Of a stretch of 64,000 nt of DNA, positions 1 through 6,217 are shown one piece after another. A model generated the notes under the pieces. It was not told where the DNA came from. It did no database searches and saw nothing but the letters and a program-made list of their open reading frames with translations. The stretch comes from Glutamicibacter sp002979865 (GTDB lineage Bacteria > Actinomycetota > Actinomycetes > Actinomycetales > Micrococcaceae): the NCBI RefSeq assembly GCF_050030965.1, contig NZ_CP188297.1, forward strand, positions 2,170,001 through 2,234,000. Direction: 5' to 3'. Positions within the stretch are counted from its first letter, which is position 1, and the number at the start of each line of letters is the position of its first letter. The position numbers and the translations under genes are program-made.

Positions 1-376
1 GGGAGAAGTTCGTGCCGGCGGTAGCCAGGCGCTCTTCCACCGCGGTCGACTCTTCGGCGGTGCGCCGGCATACGGAGTTCACCGCAGACAAGGTCAGCAC
101 GCGCCCGGGAGCGAAGCGCGCAAGGTACTGGGCAACCAAGGCACCGAGCGAGAATCCCACAAGATGCACAGGCTCGCGAGTTTCAAGGCGTTCGAGCACA
201 TCGGCGGCCAAGCTCGCCAGATTCTGCTCGCTGCGCAGGGGCGGGCGTAACCCGTGCCCAGGCAGGTCCAGGGCCACTGATTGGTGCGCCAGCTGCTCGC
301 GCAGCGGCTTCCACATGGTCCGGTCCAATCCGACTCCATGCAGGAGGACAACCAATGGCTGCTTCGTGCTTGTCAT
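1..376 (-). CDS. Alpha/beta hydrolase, partial (C-terminus beyond left edge)
   Basis: About 125 N-terminal residues are present, read from an ATG at 376 to the window edge. The sequence shows a classic alpha/beta hydrolase opening: an HGVG oxyanion segment at residues 13-16, a DLPGHG turn near 37-42, and the nucleophile elbow GFSLG at 74-78, where Ser76 would be the catalytic nucleophile. The Asp and His of the triad must lie outside the window. It is the fourth minus-strand gene of a run that begins with the GntR regulator and starts 34 bases after the preceding AA_synth gene, so it is probably co-transcribed. Inference: it hydrolyses an ester, lactone or amide intermediate of the pathway encoded by this cluster. 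The substrate cannot be told from sequence. Confidence 0.85.
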   Translation of the reverse strand, partial: MTSTKQPLVVLLHGVGLDRTMWKPLREQLAHQSVALDLPGHGLRPPLRSEQNLASLAADVLERLETREPVHLVGFSLGALVAQYLARFAPGRVLTLSAVNSVCRRTAEESTAVEERLATAGTNFS

Positions 377-410
377 GCGTGCTTCGCTCCGTTCCGGCTG
401 ATGCGCTCTG

Positions 411-962
411 CTACTGTTCGGTGGACAGCGGGGCCAGGCGTTCCTGCGGCCGGCCACGGGTTGCGCCGGCCAGGGCGATCAGGATTTCGCCAGGATGCGG
501 AGCATCGGCGATCCTGGCCTCGACGCTCTGGTGGTGCGAGCGGATCGTGGCATCGGTGAAATGCTTGAGCGGGATGTCGAACTGCACTCCGGCCTGTCCG
601 CGCTTTTCCACGGCCGGCAGCAAGGTGGTGGCCTTGGCTGCGTCGCGGAAGTGGTTGCCGAATTTCAGAGTGTGGATCAGGGCCGAGCCGTGCTCGACTT
701 CACCGTCAAGGCCGACGATTGCAGCCTTGCCATAGGCCTGGAGCGGGGCGCCCAGCGCTTCGATGACCCGCGGTGCCAGCAGCGCTCCGAGGTCCGAGGC
801 GACCGAGTCGATTCCCGGGTTCAAGTCCTCGACGAATCCTTGCCCTGCCCACGGGTTGTCGAATACGGCGGCGACAATGACCACGCGGGCTACCGGATCC
901 ACCGGGCGTCCGCCCTCTGTGGCAATTTCCTCGACGATGGTTACCAGTTTGCGGTAGTTCAT
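411..962 (-). CDS. AA_synth (DUF1185) family protein, copy 2
   Basis: This 183-residue protein matches the AA_synth/DUF1185 family: an N-terminal region with DNPWAGQG, a middle segment YGKAAIVGLDGEVEHGSALI, and a C-terminal ADAPHPGEI motif. Family members, as I recall, adopt a variant of the chorismate-mutase-like fold and have no firmly assigned reaction; the name amino-acid synthesis is historical. It overlaps the upstream paralog (959-1627) by 4 bases, so the two are translationally coupled. The paralog carries the same motifs (PNPWLGTG, FGKAALVGSDGELEHAGALI, PDAPHAGEI) and may form a hetero-oligomer with it. The hydrolase, flavin reductase and transporter nearby point to degradation rather than amino-acid synthesis. 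That is inference. Confidence 0.85.
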   Translation of the reverse strand: MNYRKLVTIVEEIATEGGRPVDPVARVVIVAAVFDNPWAGQGFVEDLNPGIDSVASDLGALLAPRVIEALGAPLQAYGKAAIVGLDGEVEHGSALIHTLKFGNHFRDAAKATTLLPAVEKRGQAGVQFDIPLKHFTDATIRSHHQSVEARIADAPHPGEILIALAGATRGRPQERLAPLSTEQ

Positions 963-1627
963 AGTTGTATTCCCTTCAGTATTTCGGAAGTGACCGTTCG
1001 GTCGGTGGTTCGATCGCCGATGCGTGCATGTGGCCGGGGGCCGCTTGATGCCGCGGCAATGACCGCGATCTCGCCAGCATGCGGGGCATCGGGCAAGGAC
1101 AGCTCCAGGGTCTGGTAGTGGGTTCGGGTGGCAGCTGCGGTCTTATGCCACATCGGTACTCGCAGGGATTCACCAGGAACGCCGCGGCCGTCGACAAAGC
1201 AGATGATCGAGGTGCCGCCGAGGGCTTCGCGCAGCAGGTTGCCGAAGAACGGGGTGTGGATCAGCGCTCCGGCATGCTCCAATTCCCCATCGCTGCCAAC
1301 CAATGCGGCCTTGCCGAAAGCTTCAACTTGTTCGGCTCCGCCCAGGGCATTGAGCAGGCGATCCGACAGCAGCTTGGCGAGCAATGGGGCGATGGCCTCG
1401 GTCCGCTCGGATAAATCTTGCGACGTTCCAGTGCCGAGCCAAGGATTGGGGATGACTGCGGTGGCGGTCGCGCGGGTGATGCTGCCTAATTCGTGGTGGG
1501 GAACTTCTTCCACCGTGCACGAGATTTTGCGCAAACCAATGGCCTGGGCCAAATCCTGGTAGTCTTCGAGCGTTGATCGGGTGCTCAAATCAATGAGCTG
1601 AGGCGGCTGGGCCAGTGGAGAATTCAT
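959..1627 (-). CDS. AA_synth (DUF1185) family protein, copy 1
   Basis: This 222-residue AA_synth/DUF1185 protein is longer than its neighbour because of an extra N-terminal stretch of about 25 residues and a longer C-terminal tail. Family hallmarks are PNPWLGTGTSQDL, FGKAALVGSDGELEHAGALI and LPDAPHAGEI. A good ribosome-binding site (AAGGAATACCAG) precedes the ATG at 1627. It begins 30 bases after the GntR gene and its stop overlaps the next gene by 4 bases. Tandem AA_synth copies inside an operon with a hydrolase and beside a flavin reductase suggest that both subunits act on one intermediate, perhaps a ring-opened or amide compound. The reaction is unknown. Confidence 0.85.
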   Translation of the reverse strand: MNSPLAQPPQLIDLSTRSTLEDYQDLAQAIGLRKISCTVEEVPHHELGSITRATATAVIPNPWLGTGTSQDLSERTEAIAPLLAKLLSDRLLNALGGAEQVEAFGKAALVGSDGELEHAGALIHTPFFGNLLREALGGTSIICFVDGRGVPGESLRVPMWHKTAAATRTHYQTLELSLPDAPHAGEIAVIAAASSGPRPHARIGDRTTDRTVTSEILKGIQL

Positions 1628-1657
1628 CTGGTATTCCTTTGCATGGCTTTTTTGGGG

Positions 1658-2356
1658 CTAACCCGGTTGTTCTTCGTCTTCTTCTTTCATTGCGGCCAGG
1701 GCCGCCGACTGGCTTGATGCGGCAACATGCCTGCGCATCACAAGTTCTGCGGCCAACGGATCTTTGGAGCTGATGGCGTCGATGATTGCCTGGTGCTCGT
1801 CCTTCGAATTCTGCAAGCGCCCGGGCAAGCTCAGGGTCTGCGAAACGATGCGATGGTAGGCCAGCTGGTTCATCAACAGGTCATAGTGCTCGGTGAGCTT
1901 CCTGTTGTCAGCCCCGGCAACCAACGTGCTGTGGAATTCATGGACCAGTTGCGAATAGAGTTCCGCGTCGCCGCGCTCGACGGCCCGTTGGCTGCGTGCA
2001 ACGTTTTCCTTGAGCTGCTCCAATTCAGGTACGGCTCCACGTCTGGCCAGCAGGCCAGCGGCTAGTCCCTCGAAGGCCTCCTTCAGGGAAAACATCTCGT
2101 GAATTTCGCGCTGGGTGGGCTTCCTGACGAATGTTCCAACCCGCGAACGCACCTCAACTAGGCCCTCGCGCTCCAGCTGCTTCAATGCTTCTCGAATTGG
2201 AGTACGGCTGACCTCGAAGTCTTGCGCCAGGGCTGTCTCTGCCAATAGGTCTCCGGGTTGAACAACTCCAGTGACGATCATTTGACGGAGCCGGCCCAGC
2301 AACGGCGTCTCCGGGGTGCTCCTGGTTTTTGATTCCACGCTTGAACTCTCTTGCAT
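1658..2356 (-). CDS. GntR-family (FadR/FCD subfamily) transcriptional regulator
   Basis: The protein has 232 residues. The N-terminal winged helix-turn-helix contains VSRTPIREALKQLEREGLVE, the GntR signature. The C-terminal half is an all-helical FCD ligand-binding domain with spaced Asp/His residues (EFHSTLV, DEHQAII, MRRHV) that usually bind a metal and a carboxylate effector. The ATG at 2356 lies inside one arm of an inverted repeat (2351-2362 with 2380-2391) and 7 bases from a -10-like TAGAGT, so the mRNA is probably leaderless and autoregulated. It heads the minus-strand operon with the AA_synth pair and hydrolase, and faces the flavin-reductase fusion. It likely controls both directions. 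The effector is unknown. Confidence 0.93.
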   Translation of the reverse strand: MQESSSVESKTRSTPETPLLGRLRQMIVTGVVQPGDLLAETALAQDFEVSRTPIREALKQLEREGLVEVRSRVGTFVRKPTQREIHEMFSLKEAFEGLAAGLLARRGAVPELEQLKENVARSQRAVERGDAELYSQLVHEFHSTLVAGADNRKLTEHYDLLMNQLAYHRIVSQTLSLPGRLQNSKDEHQAIIDAISSKDPLAAELVMRRHVAASSQSAALAAMKEEDEEQPG

Positions 2357-2391
2357 ACAAGAACTCTATCCATAGATTCTCTTGTATGCAA
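2351..2391. promoter_or_regulatory. GntR-type operator pair between gntR and the flavin-reductase fusion
   Basis: TTGCATACAAGA at 2351-2362 and TCTTGTATGCAA at 2380-2391 are exact reverse complements. Each arm is itself a near-palindrome built on CTTG(T/C)AT(A/G)CAAG, the type bound by FCD-class GntR dimers. The left arm covers the gntR start codon. The right arm covers its probable -35 (TTGCAT on the minus strand), which is 17 bases from TAGAGT. The geometry predicts autorepression. Confidence 0.7.
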
Positions 2392-2449
2392 CAGAAATTC
2401 AAGGAATCGCCTTGAATCCGCTAAATTTAAGAGAATTTCCTGAAACATG

Positions 2450-2490
2450 TTGACTCCGTCACAACCTTTGCTAGCATTTCTTGCATGCAA
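2450..2490 (+). promoter_or_regulatory. Leaderless promoter and third GntR-type operator for the flavin-reductase fusion
   Basis: TTGACT (2450-2455), a 16-base spacer and TAGCAT (2472-2477) form a plausible promoter. The ATG at 2485 lies 8 bases after the -10, where transcription should start, and no ribosome-binding site precedes it. The palindrome TTGCATGCAA at 2481-2490 covers this start and resembles the two operator arms at 2351-2391, so the same GntR protein probably blocks initiation here. Confidence 0.6.
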
Positions 2491-3459
2491 CAAATTGTAA
2501 ATTCACTCCAGCCTGTCAAAGAATCACTCGTCAACGCCTGGGAAGCGGCATGGGATCGGGGCCAGGTCGATGCACTGGACGAGATCTTCCACGCGGACTT
2601 CCGGCGAATCAGCAAGAAATCCAAAAACGTCACCACCATCCGAGAGCTGAAGCAAGAGATTTTGTCCGTGCGGGAGGCCTTCCCTGATCTGGTGACAAAA
2701 ATCGACCATCTGCTCGTGGATGAGCAGGAGCAGTCCATCGCGATTTTCTGGCACACCACCGGAACGTTCACCAACGATCTGCAGGGTGTGCCGGCCACGG
2801 GCAACACCGTGGAAACCCGCGGTTCCAACCTGATGGAAGTCCAGGACGGGAAAATCATCTCGGAGCAGGTGACTTGGGACCAGAGCGAGCTGCTCGAAGA
2901 CGTGGGGGTCCCATCGCTCAAGTCCGCCTTCGAGTCCACGGATGATGGCGTGGTAGTGGACGATTTGAGCGGCGTGCCGAATCTCGATGCGCTCAAGGGG
3001 TTCAACCGCCAATTCATTACCGGCGTGACTGTCGTGACCACCATGGATGAACATGGCAAGCCTCGCGGGCTAGCCGCAAATTCATATGTGTCAGTTTCGC
3101 TCGAGCCGCCTCTGGTGCTGGTGTGCGTGCAGAAGACCACCAGCACCTATGCATCGCTGTTCAAGTCCACCCATCTGGGCATCAACATCATGAGCAACGG
3201 GCAGCGCGACACCGTGGGCACCTTCGCTTCCAAGGGTGATGACAAGTTCGCCGAGCTCGAATGGCATCAGGGGCCGAACGGCAGCCCGCTGATCGATGGC
3301 TCGGCCGCTTCCATCGAAGCAGAAATCAAGGAGCGCTTCCAAGCCAAGACCCATACCGTGTTCATCGCCAAGGTAAAGCATTCCGAAGTCGCCCAGCTTG
3401 AGCCGATGGTCTACAAGGCCGGCCGGTTCTACGACGGCGCCGAACTGACCGCGCTATAG
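2485..3459 (+). CDS. SnoaL-like domain fused to a flavin reductase domain
   Basis: This 324-residue protein joins two domains. Residues 1 to about 130 resemble a SnoaL/NTF2-like cone (a WEAAWDRGQVDALDEIF opening, then FHADFRR, then a strand-rich half ending MEVQDGKIISEQVTWD). Residues 172-324 form an HpaC-type NAD(P)H:flavin reductase (FNRQFITGVTVVTT, ANSYVSVSLEPPLVLVCVQ, GINIMSNGQ). The reductase would supply reduced flavin to a two-component monooxygenase, but no such oxygenase is visible here; it may lie beyond the left edge. The SnoaL-like domain may bind the substrate or a lactone product (inference). The reading frame is continuous, so this is a genuine fusion. It is followed 35 bases later by the BCCT transporter and probably shares its promoter. 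Confidence 0.88.
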   Translation: MQQIVNSLQPVKESLVNAWEAAWDRGQVDALDEIFHADFRRISKKSKNVTTIRELKQEILSVREAFPDLVTKIDHLLVDEQEQSIAIFWHTTGTFTNDLQGVPATGNTVETRGSNLMEVQDGKIISEQVTWDQSELLEDVGVPSLKSAFESTDDGVVVDDLSGVPNLDALKGFNRQFITGVTVVTTMDEHGKPRGLAANSYVSVSLEPPLVLVCVQKTTSTYASLFKSTHLGINIMSNGQRDTVGTFASKGDDKFAELEWHQGPNGSPLIDGSAASIEAEIKERFQAKTHTVFIAKVKHSEVAQLEPMVYKAGRFYDGAELTAL

Positions 3460-3494
3460 CCCGGCGTCGGCAGATTCCTCCAATACAACGAAGT

Positions 3495-5162
3495 GTGAGA
3501 GCCATGAAAACCGAAACCAACGAAAAGCAGGGCAAGGGGCCACGCGGAGGGCCCACGCTCACCGGCGGCAAATTGCGCCGGGCCGCGGACAAGAACGAAT
3601 CGAAACAGGTCTACAAGCAACTCCAGCGTCCGGGCAGTGTCCTTTTCGTTTCGCTGGCGCTGGTCGTGGTGTTCGTGCTCTGGGCGGCTATTGCACCGGG
3701 CCGGCTCAATGAACTGATGTCCGGGGCATCCACCTGGTCAGCGCAGTACATTGGCTGGAGCTACCTGTTGGTGACTCTCGGCTGCATCGTGCTGATGCTG
3801 TTCCTGGCCTTTTCGCGCTACGGAGGCATCAGGCTGGGCAAGGACGCGGACCGGCCCGAGTTCTCCACATGGGCCTGGATCGCGATGATTCTCGGTGCCG
3901 TGATGGGCATCGGGTTGATCAGCTATGGCGCGGCCGAACCCATGAGCCACTTCATGGTCCCTCCGCACGGACGGGCGGAGCCGGAAAGCATGGATGCGGC
4001 AGTGCTGGCCTTGCAGTTCTCGTACTTCGACTGGGGTCCGAACGCCTGGGCCTTGTTCGGCGTGTTCGGCCTGGCCATTGCCTACTCGACGCACCGCCGG
4101 GGCAACTCGGGACTCGTCTCGGTGATGCTCAGGCCAGTTCTTGGAAAATCCATGGACGGATGGCTCGGGAAGACCATTGACGTGTTCACCGTGCTGGCCA
4201 CCCTCTTCGGCACGACCACTTCCCTGGGCTTGGGCGCTTCGCAAATCGCCGAGGGGCTGAACAGCCTGTTCGGGATTCCCACGGATCTGTTCGTCAAGAT
4301 CGTGATCATTGCAGGCGTTACCATCGTATTCACTCTCTCGGCGCTTTCCGGCGTTGGCAAGGGCATCAAATGGCTCAGCCAGGGCACCATGATCGGTGCC
4401 GCCGCCATCGGGGTTTTCGTCCTGGTTTCCGGTCCCACCGGATTTATTTCCAACATCTATTTCCGTTCCATGGGGCAGTTCCTGGGCGAGTTCCCGGCCG
4501 TGGCGCTGCTGACTCCCTCTGGAGCCGAAGACTTGCAGTGGATGCAATGGTGGACGTACTTCATGATGGCCTGGTGGTTGAGCTGGGGCGCCTTCGTCGG
4601 CATCTTCCTGGCGCGGATTTCCAAGGGCCGGACCATTCGCGAATTCGTTATTGCGGTGATGGGTGTCCCGTCTCTGGTCTTCAGCATCTGGTTCAGCATT
4701 TTCGGTGGCACCTCGATCCACCAGGAGATGACCGGCAGCTCTGGGATCGGCCAGGCAACGTTGGAAGACACCAACAGCACCTTCTTCGCGATGCTGGCCG
4801 AACTGCCGATACCGGAAGTGACCTCGGCATTCACAGTAATTCTCGTGGTGCTGTTCTTCATTACCGGCGCGGATTCCAATACCTATGTTCTGGGCACGCT
4901 GACCTCCGGCGGAAATATGTACCCCAAGAGGCCGGTCCTAGTGGTCTGGGGACTTCTCACCGGCGTCTGCGCGATCGTGTTGCTGCTGGTGGGCGGGCTC
5001 GAGGCCCTGCAACAGGCAGCCATCCTCTCGGCGGTGCCGTTCACGGTGATTGTGACGCTGCTGGGGATGTCGCTTATGAGGGAGCTGCGCTGCGACACGC
5101 GCCTGCAGGCACCTTTGCTGGAAGCTGCAGCGCCGAGTGGAGACGGCAACGAAGCAGGCTAG
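3495..5162 (+). CDS. BCCT-family transporter
   Basis: The protein has 555 residues and about twelve membrane segments, following a charged cytoplasmic N-terminus of about 45 residues. Hallmarks of the betaine/choline/carnitine transporter family are MGIGLISYGAAEPMSHF (the glycine-rich helix) and the tryptophan-rich core helix WWTYFMMAWWLSWGAFVG followed by FLARISKGRTIREF. The family imports quaternary-ammonium or related zwitterions with Na+ or H+. The open frame begins with GTG at 3495; an ATG at 3504 is an equally good start. Linked to the fusion gene and GntR, it probably imports the compound that the cluster degrades, so a betaine-like or N-methylated substrate is plausible. That is inference. 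It lacks the long regulatory C-terminus of osmosensing BetP proteins, which favours a catabolic role. Confidence 0.9.
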   Translation: MRAMKTETNEKQGKGPRGGPTLTGGKLRRAADKNESKQVYKQLQRPGSVLFVSLALVVVFVLWAAIAPGRLNELMSGASTWSAQYIGWSYLLVTLGCIVLMLFLAFSRYGGIRLGKDADRPEFSTWAWIAMILGAVMGIGLISYGAAEPMSHFMVPPHGRAEPESMDAAVLALQFSYFDWGPNAWALFGVFGLAIAYSTHRRGNSGLVSVMLRPVLGKSMDGWLGKTIDVFTVLATLFGTTTSLGLGASQIAEGLNSLFGIPTDLFVKIVIIAGVTIVFTLSALSGVGKGIKWLSQGTMIGAAAIGVFVLVSGPTGFISNIYFRSMGQFLGEFPAVALLTPSGAEDLQWMQWWTYFMMAWWLSWGAFVGIFLARISKGRTIREFVIAVMGVPSLVFSIWFSIFGGTSIHQEMTGSSGIGQATLEDTNSTFFAMLAELPIPEVTSAFTVILVVLFFITGADSNTYVLGTLTSGGNMYPKRPVLVVWGLLTGVCAIVLLLVGGLEALQQAAILSAVPFTVIVTLLGMSLMRELRCDTRLQAPLLEAAAPSGDGNEAG

Positions 5163-5332
5163 GCAGCACCGCGAAATAGTTGGGCCCAGCGAATTGCGGC
5201 CCCGGTGGAGCCTTGGATTTGCCTCAATCCAGCATGGGGGTTGGCCGAGCCGGGGTCTGTAAACGTAGAGTGTCCTCTAGCAGTATGCGGCAAGCGGCGG
5301 AAGCCGCAAGATGTAGCACAAGGAGCGTTTAA

Positions 5333-6160
5333 ATGGGTCGCAAGATCGTGCGCCGCCGCGTGGTCAGGGCAACGCTGGAGGGCTCCCGCGTCCGCGAGGA
5401 GAAGCTGGCTGGCGAGGAGCCGCTGGAGATCCGCTTCGGCCATACCTCCTACACCACCTCCATGCGCACCCCGGGCGACGACTTCGACATGGTCACCGGA
5501 TTCCTGGTGGGCGAGGGAATCATTTCCGCGCCCGAGCATCTGGCCTCCCTGCGCTACTGCGCCGGCACCGATGAAGCAGGCAACCAGACCTATAACGTCA
5601 TCGAGGTGCAGCTGGGCGCGGGGGCGAAGCATCCTGATCTCCTGGCTGCCCGCAATGTGGTCACCAGTTCAGCCTGCGGGATCTGCGGCACCAACTCCAT
5701 TGACGAAGTGCGCAAGAAAGCCGCCTTCGCACCCTCCCCTGAATCGGGGCGGGTTGGGCTGGAAACGCTGCTGGGCCTGCCTGACACCTTGCGCGAATCG
5801 CAGCAGCTGTTCTCCGCCACCGGGGGAGTGCACGCGGCCGGATTGTTCTCCACCGCCGGGGAATTGCTGATCCTGCGCGAAGACGTCGGGCGTCATAATG
5901 CGGTGGACAAGGTCATCGGAGCGGCCCTGCGCGACGGGTTGCTGCCACTGGGCGACACCGTCCTGCAGGTCTCCGGACGCGCCTCCTTCGAACTGGTGCA
6001 GAAGGCCGCGATGGCCGGAATTCCGGTGCTCGCAGCGGTCAGCGCGCCCTCGTCGCTGGCCGCTGACCTGGCCGAGGAATCGGGTCTGACGCTGGCCGCT
6101 TTTTCCCGCAGGCACAGCGTGAACATTTATACACATGCGGATCGGGTGATCAGGGCGTAG
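5333..6160 (+). CDS. fdhD: Formate dehydrogenase accessory sulfurtransferase FdhD
   Basis: The protein has 275 residues, the usual FdhD length. The catalytic CGICG motif sits near residue 114 (TSSACGICG). Other family features are MVTGFLVGEGII in the first third and REDVGRHNAVDKVIG near residue 185. FdhD transfers sulfur from a cysteine desulfurase to the molybdenum cofactor of formate-dehydrogenase-like enzymes, and without it these enzymes are inactive. An AAGGAG ribosome-binding site precedes the ATG. The gene lies 57 bases upstream of the YdeP/FdhF molybdoenzyme, its probable client, and the two are likely co-transcribed. A small hairpin (TGCGGC 5286-5291 with GCCGCA 5303-5308) lies in the leader. 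Confidence 0.95.
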   Translation: MGRKIVRRRVVRATLEGSRVREEKLAGEEPLEIRFGHTSYTTSMRTPGDDFDMVTGFLVGEGIISAPEHLASLRYCAGTDEAGNQTYNVIEVQLGAGAKHPDLLAARNVVTSSACGICGTNSIDEVRKKAAFAPSPESGRVGLETLLGLPDTLRESQQLFSATGGVHAAGLFSTAGELLILREDVGRHNAVDKVIGAALRDGLLPLGDTVLQVSGRASFELVQKAAMAGIPVLAAVSAPSSLAADLAEESGLTLAAFSRRHSVNIYTHADRVIRA

Positions 6161-6217
6161 CCTTGTAATATGTGAGCTGGATATCAGTACCGGCCGCGCT
6201 ACCAATAGGAGGGTCTC

